From an uncultured Pelagibacteraceae bacterium (GTDB lineage Bacteria > Pseudomonadota > Alphaproteobacteria > Pelagibacterales > Pelagibacteraceae), in contig CACPIK010000014.1 in the NCBI GenBank assembly GCA_902633885.1, forward strand, positions 1 through 15,547: 15,547 nucleotides of DNA, read 5' to 3'. The notes under the pieces are model-generated. The model had not been told where the DNA came from and made no database searches. It was given only the letters and a program-made list of their open reading frames with translations. Shown one piece after another: positions 8,137-14,789 of the stretch. The position numbers and the translations under genes are program-made. Numbering within the stretch: position 1 is the stretch's first letter; the number at the start of each line of letters is the position of its first letter.

Positions 8137-9628
8137 TTTCTCCACCTCCCATTAATATTCCAAGTTTTTCAGACGTTATTTCATCTGCATTCATTTTCTT
8201 TGATAATTTTCCTTTGTATATTACTGAAACTTTATCACTTAATTTTAATAATTCGTCAGTATCTGTGGAAATTAATATTATTGATTTATTTTGTTGGTTT
8301 ATTTTAATAAGAGTTTCATGAATATAATTTATAGCCCCAACATCAAGACCCCAAGTTGGATTGAAACAAATCAATAAATCGGGAGAAGTTATTAATTCTC
8401 TACCAATAATTAGTTTTTGTAAATTTCCACCTGATAAAAACTGACTTTTTAATTCAATATTATCTGTATTAACATTAAAGTCAGATATGATTTTTTTTGC
8501 ATGTTGTTTAATTTTATTTTCATTTATTAAACCATTTTTGAAAAAGTTTGATGATTTAAAATTATTCAAAGCAACATTTTCAAAAATTTTCATTTGTGGA
8601 ACAGCCGCTTGTTCAAGTCTGTCTTCTGGAGAAAAAGCCATCAAGTATTCTCTTCTTTGTTGAGGATTTTGATCTCCGATAAATTTTTTATTAAATTCTA
8701 TACTTTTTTTGTCTGAAATAATTTCTCCACTTAAGACTTGAAATAATTCACTTTGACCATTTCCAGAAATACCAGCTATACCCAGACATTCGCCTCGATT
8801 AACTGTTAAATTAATTTCTTCTAAATTTGTTTCAAAAGGATCTTCACTTTTAAAATTAAGATTTGTAATTTTTATCAATTGTTCAGATGAAGCTATTGAT
8901 AATTTTTTTTTCTTTATAGTTTTTAAATTTTGCCCAACCATTTTATTTGCCAAAGTTTCAATTTTTTCGTCTACAATTTTACTTATAGACACAAGTTCAC
9001 CTTTTCTCATAACAGCAACCTCATCACAAAGTGACATTACTTCTTTAAGTTTGTGAGTTATGTAAATAATTAAAATACCTTCTTCTGAAAATTGTTTTAA
9101 AGATGAAAAAAGTTCAATTGTTTCTTGTTCAGTTAAAACTGAAGTAGGCTCATCCATAATCAATACTTCTGGACTTCTTATTAAACATCTAATTATTTCT
9201 ACTTTTTGCTTTTGGCCTGCTGATAAATTTAAAACAGGAATATCTAAATCAATAGAAAAGTTATATTTTTCCATTATTGATATTATTTTTTTTCTTAAAT
9301 TCTCTCTAGTTTCATTTGAGTCTATAATAAGATTTTCAAATACTGACAAAGTCTCAAATAAATTAAAATGTTGAAATACCATTCCAATATTATTTTTTTT
9401 AGCGTCTATTGGTGAATTTAATTTTAAAGTTTTATTATTTAAAAATATTTGTCCTTCATCAGGCATTATTACACCTGAAAGAATTTTTACTAAGGTAGAT
9501 TTTCCAGCTCCATTTTCTCCAAGTAAGGCATAAATTTTTCCGCTTTCAAATTCTAAAGAAACATTTTTATTAGCAATGCATCCAGGGTAAATTTTAGTAA
9601 CATTTGATATTTTTAAATTTGTTTTCAT
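8129..9628 (-). CDS. ABC transporter ATP-binding protein with two nucleotide-binding domains (NupO/YufO type)
   Basis: This 499-residue cytoplasmic ATPase is two fused ABC domains. The first is canonical: Walker A GENGAGKST (37-45), Q-loop Q86, signature LSAGQ (135-139), Walker B VLIMDE (155-160) and H192. The second is degenerate: GISGNGQSE (286-294) lacks the Walker A lysine, the signature is LSGGN (398-402), and the Walker B region reads LLICFNP (418-424) with no catalytic glutamate. This asymmetry is normal for the RbsA-like/BMP-linked family, where one site hydrolyses ATP. It powers the two adjacent permeases. The gene starts 3 bp after the deaminase stop. Its last codons (MGGGEID) encode the Shine-Dalgarno of the next permease gene. 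Confidence 0.95.
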   Translation of the reverse strand: MKTNLKISNVTKIYPGCIANKNVSLEFESGKIYALLGENGAGKSTLVKILSGVIMPDEGQIFLNNKTLKLNSPIDAKKNNIGMVFQHFNLFETLSVFENLIIDSNETRENLRKKIISIMEKYNFSIDLDIPVLNLSAGQKQKVEIIRCLIRSPEVLIMDEPTSVLTEQETIELFSSLKQFSEEGILIIYITHKLKEVMSLCDEVAVMRKGELVSISKIVDEKIETLANKMVGQNLKTIKKKKLSIASSEQLIKITNLNFKSEDPFETNLEEINLTVNRGECLGIAGISGNGQSELFQVLSGEIISDKKSIEFNKKFIGDQNPQQRREYLMAFSPEDRLEQAAVPQMKIFENVALNNFKSSNFFKNGLINENKIKQHAKKIISDFNVNTDNIELKSQFLSGGNLQKLIIGRELITSPDLLICFNPTWGLDVGAINYIHETLIKINQQNKSIILISTDTDELLKLSDKVSVIYKGKLSKKMNADEITSEKLGILMGGGEID

Positions 9629-9631
9629 AAA

Positions 9632-10219
9632 TTATTTTAAAGGTATAGAATTATTTTTTTTTGATAATTGATATTTATCAGATAAATCAATATATAATTT
9701 TTTGATTTCTTTAAATGAATCTGATATTTTCTTTTTATCATCTTTTAGCTCATCAATTAAGCTGCCAATATTGTAACTTTTCCAATAAGAGTTTTCTTTG
9801 TTATATTTTCCATTATCAATATTAAAAACTTCTTTAAGAATATTTAAATCATGGGGAATATTAAAATCATCAGAGGTCGATTGATAAGGAAAAAGATAGT
9901 AAAAATTGTCAAAGCCTGAAAAAGCAATTGCACTTAAACATAAACTACAAGGCTCATGAGAGCTTAAAAAAATACAATTATTTTCTTTAGGTCTCATTTT
10001 TTTTTCTAATTCATAAAATTTTTTTAATGTATGGATTTCTCCATGCCAAATTGGATTTTCTGTTTCATTGTTTGAACCCGCAACTACCAAAGAATGATCA
10101 TCTTTTTTTATTATAGCAGCACCAAAAATTTTATTACCTAAATTTACTCCTTCAGATGTTATTGGTAAAATATTTTTTCTAAAAACATCCAAAAACCTTT
10201 CTAATAGTAAATTGTTCAT
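9632..10219 (-). CDS. CDA-fold zinc-dependent deaminase, substrate unknown, first gene of the importer operon
   Basis: This 195-residue protein has the zinc deaminase core: H59 and E61 in WHGEIHT, and C91/C94 in HEPCSLC. It is therefore a member of the cytidine/dCMP/guanine/TadA deaminase superfamily, probably cytoplasmic. It is clearly different from the GuaD at 3023-3493: it has a longer N-terminus, lacks the FDDSF segment and a terminal tyrosine, and carries a charged, probably helical tail (about 140-195) rich in Lys, Glu and Asp. As leading gene of the ABC importer operon, ending 3 bp before the ATPase gene, it may deaminate the imported base or nucleoside; that is inference. The ATG at 10219 has no clear Shine-Dalgarno; an 18-bp inverted repeat lies immediately upstream. 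A cytosine, adenine, guanosine or pterin substrate cannot be told from sequence. Confidence 0.82.
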   Translation of the reverse strand: MNNLLLERFLDVFRKNILPITSEGVNLGNKIFGAAIIKKDDHSLVVAGSNNETENPIWHGEIHTLKKFYELEKKMRPKENNCIFLSSHEPCSLCLSAIAFSGFDNFYYLFPYQSTSDDFNIPHDLNILKEVFNIDNGKYNKENSYWKSYNIGSLIDELKDDKKKISDSFKEIKKLYIDLSDKYQLSKKNNSIPLK

Positions 10220-10220
10220 A

Positions 10221-10238
10221 TATTTGAAATATCAAATA
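10221..10238 (-). promoter_or_regulatory. Inverted repeat just upstream of the importer operon start (candidate operator or leader hairpin)
   Basis: TATTTGA and TCAAATA form a perfect 7-bp inverted repeat with a 4-nt spacer, one base from the deaminase start codon. It could be a repressor site or a small hairpin controlling initiation. In such AT-rich DNA a chance origin is possible. Confidence 0.35.
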
Positions 10239-10253
10239 AAGACCACATTTGTT

Positions 10254-10259
10254 AGTATA
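10254..10259 (-). promoter_or_regulatory. Possible -10 element for the deaminase/ABC importer operon
   Basis: TATACT on the minus strand lies 35-40 bp before the operon's first start codon in the 129-bp divergent spacer 10220-10348. A TTGATA at 10287-10282 is too far away (22 bp) to be a standard -35, so this is only a partial match. The same spacer must hold the promoter of the divergent lipoprotein gene, which I cannot place with confidence. Confidence 0.3.
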
Positions 10260-10348
10260 ATTAAACTCAATAATTAATTATTATCAAACTAAAAAATACA
10301 ACTTAAGGGTTAATACTTAATTATTATTAAAAATGATAAGGTGAAATT

Positions 10349-10657
10349 ATGAAATATCTTAAAAATATTTTTGGATTAGTTATTATTTTAATTTTATTCT
10401 CTGGCTGCCAAACAATTAAAAAAAAATCTGATGAAGTTGCTGAAAGAGAAAATGAAAAGTTTGGTCTTTTTGTTGGCAAACAGGTAAATGAAATGAAATT
10501 AGAACTAGGGGCGCCAACTGAAGATTTGATAATTAATGAAGCTGGTAATGAAGTTTTAGTATATAAAACAAAAAAATATGGAATTCCTTGTGAAAGGAAA
10601 TTTGAAGTTAATTCAAATGGTACGATAGTTGCATTTTCTTCAAGTGGTTGTATTTAA
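10349..10657 (+). CDS. Small lipoprotein with BamE/SmpA-like fold features
   Basis: This 102-residue protein has a short basic start, a hydrophobic stretch (7-17) and a lipobox LFSGC with C20, so it is a predicted lipoprotein exported by Sec and anchored in a membrane. The mature part has a short charged linker, then GKQVNEMKLELGAPTEDL (43-60) and VLVYKTKKYGIPC (69-81), a pattern recalling the small SmpA/OmlA (BamE) domain, with G-x-P-T after a helix and a Tyr-rich strand. C81 and C101 could form a disulfide. The ATG has AAGGTGA at 10338-10344 about 4 nt upstream. The gene is divergent from the importer operon and stands alone; no link to purine metabolism is visible. The BamE-like assignment is weak; lipoprotein status is strong. 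Confidence 0.82.
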   Translation: MKYLKNIFGLVIILILFSGCQTIKKKSDEVAERENEKFGLFVGKQVNEMKLELGAPTEDLIINEAGNEVLVYKTKKYGIPCERKFEVNSNGTIVAFSSSGCI

Positions 10658-10789
10658 ATACTAATTTTTTCAATACGTTCAATTTAGGCTAAATAATATA
10701 ATGAAATAGGGAATTTTTTTTTTTTATTATTTTCTAGTTTTACAAAAGTTTTTAATAAATGTAACGTTCAAATAAACACAGGAGGTTAT
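10658..10789 (+). promoter_or_regulatory. Leader/promoter region of the NCS2 permease gene
   Basis: This 132-bp spacer holds TATAAT at 10697-10702 as a good -10 candidate with no clear -35, a run of 12 T at 10714-10725, and two copies of ACGTTCAA (10675-10682 and 10764-10771). The first copy sits at the -35 position of the TATAAT and the second just before the ribosome binding site. AGGAGGT (10780-10786) is the strongest Shine-Dalgarno in the window. If TATAAT is used, the mRNA leader is about 80 nt. I recognise no known purine riboswitch fold in it. Confidence 0.45.
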
Positions 10790-12100
10790 ATGGTTTCAAA
10801 AAGTTCTTCAGGTGCCAGTAACAAAAAGCTTCCTTACAATAAATCTATACCTTTAGGCATACAGCATGTTTTAGCAATGTTTGCAGGAAACATAACTGTA
10901 CCTATAATTATTGCTGGAGTTTTTGGTCAAACACCTGAACAGAAAATATTTTTGATACAAATGGCACTCTTTGTTGCTGGAGTTGCAACTGTAATTCAAA
11001 CGGTAGGATATAAGGGAGTTGGTTCAAAATTACCTATAATTCAAGGTACAAGTTTTGCTTTCATTCCTGTTATGGTGCCATTTAAAGCTGCTGGATTAGG
11101 TGCAGTTTTTACAGCTGCATTTATTGGAGGAATATTTCAAATTTTTATAGGAAAAATTTTGAAACCTATAAGGCATTTGTTTCCTCCACTGGTAACAGGG
11201 ATTGTAGTATTAATGATTGGAGTGAGTTTATTAAAAGTTGGTTTTATGTATGCTGGTGGTGGAGCATGGTTAATGAACAATAAACCAGAAATTTTTGGTA
11301 ATGCAAATCATCTTACAATTGCTTTTACAGTCTTAATTGTTTCTTTATTTTTTAACATAAAAGGTAAAGGAATGTGGTCATCAGCATCAATTTTAATTGG
11401 AATGATAGCCGGCTACATTGTTGCTATGGCTTTAGGTATGGTAAATTATGGAAAAATTGCATCAGCAGACTGGTTTGCCCTTCCAATGCCATTACAATAT
11501 GGAATAGATTTTGTTCCAGGTGCGATAATATTAATGCTATTTATGGCAGTGGTTACTACCATAGAGACAATTGGAGATATTAGCGCAACTACAATGGGGG
11601 GAGATAATAGAGAAGCAACTGACAAAGAATTGTCAGGAGGAATAATGGCAGATGGAGTTGGAACTGCATTTGGAGCTTTATTCAATGCAATGCCTAACAC
11701 ATCTTACTCTCAAAATGCAGGATTAGTTGCGTTTACAGGAGTAGTGAGCAGACATGTAGGCACGGTTGCAGGAGTTGTATTAATTCTTATGGGTTTATTT
11801 CCAAAACTAGGAGGAATAATTGCTTCTATGCCGGAGTCAGTAATAGGTGGAGCTGCAATTATTATGTTTGGTTTAATTGCATCTGCAGGAATTAAATTGA
11901 TTGCTAGAGAACAAATGAATCAAAGAAACTTGCTAATTTTAGGATTATCACTTTCTTTTGGTATCGGTATGTCTTTGTTGCCACAGTTTGTTAAGCATAT
12001 TCCTGATTTTGGAATAAGCTTAAAACTTCTATTAACAACGGGACTAATTCCAGCAGGAATGTTAGCATTTATTCTAAATGCAATAATGTCAAAAAAATAA
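10790..12100 (+). CDS. NCS2/NAT family nucleobase permease (xanthine/uracil type)
   Basis: This 436-residue inner-membrane protein has many hydrophobic helices (the family has 14) and moves a nucleobase with H+ or Na+. Family landmarks are present: H26 in GIQHVLAMFAGN, E259 and D263 in ETIGD, D288 in MADGVG, and the signature QNAGLVAFT (308-316) followed by GVVSR. These match in order and spacing the functional residues of E. coli XanQ (His31, Glu272, Asp276, Asp304, Gln324-Asn325). The Gln-Asn signature is that of the xanthine/urate branch, differing from the uracil carrier UraA, so xanthine, hypoxanthine or urate is the likely cargo; this remains inference. It sits near, but not in, the purine operons. 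The start is set by a strong AGGAGGT ribosome binding site. A hairpin follows the stop. Confidence 0.92.
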   Translation: MVSKSSSGASNKKLPYNKSIPLGIQHVLAMFAGNITVPIIIAGVFGQTPEQKIFLIQMALFVAGVATVIQTVGYKGVGSKLPIIQGTSFAFIPVMVPFKAAGLGAVFTAAFIGGIFQIFIGKILKPIRHLFPPLVTGIVVLMIGVSLLKVGFMYAGGGAWLMNNKPEIFGNANHLTIAFTVLIVSLFFNIKGKGMWSSASILIGMIAGYIVAMALGMVNYGKIASADWFALPMPLQYGIDFVPGAIILMLFMAVVTTIETIGDISATTMGGDNREATDKELSGGIMADGVGTAFGALFNAMPNTSYSQNAGLVAFTGVVSRHVGTVAGVVLILMGLFPKLGGIIASMPESVIGGAAIIMFGLIASAGIKLIAREQMNQRNLLILGLSLSFGIGMSLLPQFVKHIPDFGISLKLLLTTGLIPAGMLAFILNAIMSKK

Positions 12101-12110
12101 ATGAAATAAA

Positions 12111-12138
12111 TACTTGTGGGGATTTCTCCCCACAAGTA
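12111..12138. terminator. Bidirectional terminator hairpin between the NCS2 permease and hsp20 genes
   Basis: A perfect 12-bp stem pairs 12111-12122 (TACTTGTGGGGA) with 12127-12138 (TCCCCACAAGTA) around a TTTC tetraloop. It lies in the 45-bp gap between two convergent stops. On the minus strand it is followed by a T-rich stretch (TTTATTTC...), a proper terminator for hsp20. On the plus strand the U tract is poor, so there it may act mainly as a 3'-end stabiliser for the permease mRNA. Confidence 0.82.
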
Positions 12139-12145
12139 AGGTTGC

Positions 12146-12592
12146 TTATTTAATTTCAATAAGTCTTTTTTTCTTATGATCTGGCAGAATTCTTTCACAA
12201 GCTATTGTTAAAAGACCATCTTTAAGTTCAGCACCATTTACTTTAACATCATCAGCTATAGTAAATGATCTTGCAAATTGTCTTTGAGAAATACCCTTAT
12301 GAATTATTTCACCATCTTCACTTTTATCTTCTGATTTGCTAAACTGTTTAGTTCTTACTGTTAACAAATTATCTTCAAATTCAACCTCGACATCTTTTTT
12401 ATTAAAACCTGCAAGGGCGACTTCTATTGAGTAAGCGTCCTTTCCAGTTTTTCTTATGTTATATGGTGGATAATTTGATTGCATACTCAAACCTCCATTG
12501 CCTAACATACTTTCAAATTGATCAAACATATCATCAAAACCAATTGAGAAAGGTCTAAGAGAATTAAAGATTGATAAATCCTTACTTGTCAT
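12146..12592 (-). CDS. Small heat-shock protein, Hsp20/IbpA class
   Basis: This 148-residue ATP-independent chaperone binds unfolding proteins in the cytoplasm. A Phe-rich N-terminal arm (FNSLRPFSIGFDDMFDQFE, 9-27) precedes the alpha-crystallin domain (about 43-138). The domain's hallmarks are ALAGFNKKDVEVE (59-71), FARSFTIADDV (106-116) and ELKDGLLTIA (122-131). A C-terminal I-x-I anchor, I145-E-I147, mediates oligomer assembly. The PPYNIRKTG opening is characteristic of class-A proteobacterial IbpA proteins. The start is supported by AGGAGG at 12603-12598 on the minus strand. The leader folds into a ROSE-like thermometer, so translation is probably heat-induced. It lies downstream of ptrB on the same strand with its own promoter candidate; the hairpin at 12111-12138 ends it. 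Confidence 0.95.
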   Translation of the reverse strand: MTSKDLSIFNSLRPFSIGFDDMFDQFESMLGNGGLSMQSNYPPYNIRKTGKDAYSIEVALAGFNKKDVEVEFEDNLLTVRTKQFSKSEDKSEDGEIIHKGISQRQFARSFTIADDVKVNGAELKDGLLTIACERILPDHKKKRLIEIK

Positions 12593-12597
12593 AATAT

Positions 12598-12650
12598 CCT
12601 CCTTTTATTTAAGCAAGTTTATTTGTTGTAAGCCCCATTAGGCGACCTAC
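12598..12650 (-). ncRNA. ROSE-like RNA thermometer in the hsp20 5' leader
   Basis: Minus-strand RNA can form two hairpins. Hairpin I (12650-12628) pairs GUAGGUC with GGCUUAC-side bases around a CUAAU-like loop and includes G-U wobbles and one G-G mismatch. Hairpin II (12617-12598) pairs CUUGCUU (12617-12611) with AAGGAGG (12604-12598), the Shine-Dalgarno, across a 6-nt loop; pairs are C-G, U-G, U-A, G-G, C-G, U-A, U-A. A U-U-G-C-U segment masking the Shine-Dalgarno with a central G-G mismatch is the defining feature of ROSE elements in front of proteobacterial ibpA genes. Melting at high temperature would free the ribosome site. Recognised by eye; not folded computationally. Confidence 0.78.
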
Positions 12651-12654
12651 AAAT

Positions 12655-12684
12655 TTTATATAGTAATTAATTTTTTTTTTTCAA
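12655..12684 (-). promoter_or_regulatory. Probable hsp20 promoter
   Basis: On the minus strand TTGAAA (12684-12679) is followed after 16 bp by TATATA (12662-12657), or after 18 bp by TATAAA (12660-12655). Transcription would start near 12650, exactly where the first leader hairpin begins. The -35 also resembles the heat-shock sigma-32 core (TTGAAA), but no CCCCAT-type -10 is present, so a housekeeping promoter is the better reading. Confidence 0.5.
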
Positions 12685-12694
12685 TAAGTGAAAT

Positions 12695-14770
12695 TTATAT
12701 TTTTTTCGAAATTTTAAGTGCAAACGCATAGTCTAGGGTTATCTCTTCTATCGCACCATCTCTTCCAGACTTTCCACCATGTCCTGCATTCATTTCAGTT
12801 TTTAACAATAAAAGATTATTATCAGTTTTATATTCTCGAAGTTTTGCAGTAAATTTAGCAGGTTCATCGAATAAAACTCTATTATCACTTAAGCTAGTAG
12901 TTATTAAAATGTTAGGATAATCCATTTTTTTTATATTGTTATATGGCGCATAAGAATAAATATATTCAAAATGATCTTTATTATCTTTAGCATTTCCAAA
13001 TTCATCAAATTCCCCAACCGTTAAAGGTAAAGAGTGATCAAGGTTAGTTGTTAATGAATCTACAAAAGGTACTGCCATAATTATTCCTAAAAATAATTTA
13101 GGCGCTTGGTTTACAACCGCACCCATTAATAATCCACCTGCTGAACCACCCATGCCTATAATTTTTCCGTAAGAAGTATAATTTTTATCAATTAAGAATT
13201 TTCCAACTGATATGTAGTCCTCAAAAGTATTTTTTTTCATCAAAAGCTTTCCTTCTTTCCACCACTTCATTCCTTTTTCCATTCCACCTCTTATATGCGC
13301 AGTTACCCAAATAATATCTCTATTAATTAAACTTAATTTTGTTGAAGAAAAACTAGGGGATATTGAATTTCCATAGGATCCATATCCATAAAGTAGTAAG
13401 TTTGCTTTACCATCTATTTTTGTATTTTTATGCCTTGTAATTGTAATTGGCACCATTCTTCCGTCATGAGATGGGCACTCGAGTCTTTCTACGATATATT
13501 CATCAGAGTTATGTCCTGAAGGAATTTCTTGTTCTTTTTTAAGTTTTTTTTCCTTAGTTTTTAAATTGTATAAATATGTTCTTCCTGGTGTTTTTGGTGA
13601 AGAATAAGACAAATAAACCAAATCAGTATCTCTATCTTTTTGAATAAGAGATATTCCAGGAACAATAACTTTTTCATCTGTAAAAATTATTTCTTCTTCA
13701 TTATTTGTTTTTGGATCTCTTAAAATTAATTTTCCAAGTGCATTAGATGTTTCTGATCTTATAATCCAATTATTTAAAAATACTAAACCACCTATAAGAA
13801 CTTCATCTTTAGCAGGTATAAATATTTCCCAATTCTGATTTAATAAATCTTTACATTTTTCTATTTTAAAATCTTCAGCATTCTCATTTGTATGATTATA
13901 AAAAAAACCATTCCAAGAATTGACAGAGTAGATTATACCTTTTTTTCTTTTTTTAATTAATTTTGGTTTTGGATTTTCTTCATTTGCCTGAAAATAGTAT
14001 TGTTCTGATGTATTATGATCCGATGTTGAGATAAAAAAATATTTTTCATCTGAACTTAAACCTATTCCGACAGTAAAAGCTTCACTTTTTTCTTCAAAAA
14101 TTAATATATCTTCTTTTGTTGAAGTTCCTAGCTTATGTCTAAATATTTTTCTTGGCCTATGATGTTCATCTAATTTTGAATAAAAAATATATTTATCATC
14201 AAGGCTAAATTCAATACTGCCACTGGTTTCTTTTATTGTTTCGGTAATTAGTTTTTGGTTTTCAATATTTCTTATATAAATTGTGTAGTATTCTGAGCCT
14301 TTAAGATCAAGGGAATAGCCAAGATATTTATCATTAAAACTTACTTCAAGATCACCCAATCCAAAGTATTCTGTATTTAACTTTTCTTTTTCTTTATCTC
14401 CATTCCAAATTTCTTCAATATTATTTGTTCCAATTTTTTTTCTAAGTTTTATGGAATAGTTTCCTTTTGTCGTTGTTTTTGTCCAATATTCATAGCTTTT
14501 ATCTTTAAAAGGCAGAGACTCATCATCAAGTTTAATTCTTCCTTTTATTTCTTCAAAAAGTTTTTTTCTTAAATTTTTAGTATTTTCCATTTGATATTCA
14601 AAATACTTATTTTCTTCTTCTAGGTATTCCTTTATTTCTGGTAAAAGCTTTGAGCTATCCTTTAACACTTCTAAGATGTTTTTTTGATGTATCCAGCTAT
14701 AGTCATCTTCCCATGTTTTATTGTGACAAGATTTTAATTCAGGTTTCTTTCGAAGTTGTGGTATTTTCAT
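12695..14770 (-). CDS. ptrB: Oligopeptidase B (prolyl oligopeptidase family S9A)
   Basis: This 691-residue cytoplasmic serine peptidase cuts short peptides after Lys/Arg; the length is close to E. coli PtrB. The N-terminal beta-propeller (about 70-400) precedes an alpha/beta-hydrolase domain. The catalytic triad is visible as S543 in GMGGSAGGLL, D629 in LSDNRV and H664 in NAGHGGKSGR. LLLYGYGSYG and WVTAHIRGGMEKG form the oxyanion and family motifs. E587 in VGEFDEFGN matches the glutamate that reads the basic P1 residue in enterobacterial enzymes; a second acidic position is D589 where, as I recall, Glu is usual. There is no signal peptide. The ATG at 14770 has no Shine-Dalgarno and lies only 19 bp from a divergent start. 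Confidence 0.93.
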   Translation of the reverse strand: MKIPQLRKKPELKSCHNKTWEDDYSWIHQKNILEVLKDSSKLLPEIKEYLEEENKYFEYQMENTKNLRKKLFEEIKGRIKLDDESLPFKDKSYEYWTKTTTKGNYSIKLRKKIGTNNIEEIWNGDKEKEKLNTEYFGLGDLEVSFNDKYLGYSLDLKGSEYYTIYIRNIENQKLITETIKETSGSIEFSLDDKYIFYSKLDEHHRPRKIFRHKLGTSTKEDILIFEEKSEAFTVGIGLSSDEKYFFISTSDHNTSEQYYFQANEENPKPKLIKKRKKGIIYSVNSWNGFFYNHTNENAEDFKIEKCKDLLNQNWEIFIPAKDEVLIGGLVFLNNWIIRSETSNALGKLILRDPKTNNEEEIIFTDEKVIVPGISLIQKDRDTDLVYLSYSSPKTPGRTYLYNLKTKEKKLKKEQEIPSGHNSDEYIVERLECPSHDGRMVPITITRHKNTKIDGKANLLLYGYGSYGNSISPSFSSTKLSLINRDIIWVTAHIRGGMEKGMKWWKEGKLLMKKNTFEDYISVGKFLIDKNYTSYGKIIGMGGSAGGLLMGAVVNQAPKLFLGIIMAVPFVDSLTTNLDHSLPLTVGEFDEFGNAKDNKDHFEYIYSYAPYNNIKKMDYPNILITTSLSDNRVLFDEPAKFTAKLREYKTDNNLLLLKTEMNAGHGGKSGRDGAIEEITLDYAFALKISKKI

Positions 14771-14789
14771 TTTAGAAACAAATTAATAT

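Noticed and set aside
10714..10725. T12 run as an intrinsic terminator for the lipoprotein gene
   Set aside because: No stable GC-containing stem precedes it; the small TTTAG/CTAAA repeat upstream cannot form a proper hairpin.
10658..10789. A purine or xanthine riboswitch in the permease leader
   Set aside because: I could not find the conserved junction or loop elements of riboswitch classes I know, and the region is too AT-rich to propose a fold by eye.
11446..11700. An 84-codon minus-strand frame inside the NCS2 permease gene
   Set aside because: It is antisense to conserved helices and signature residues of the permease and has no independent support.
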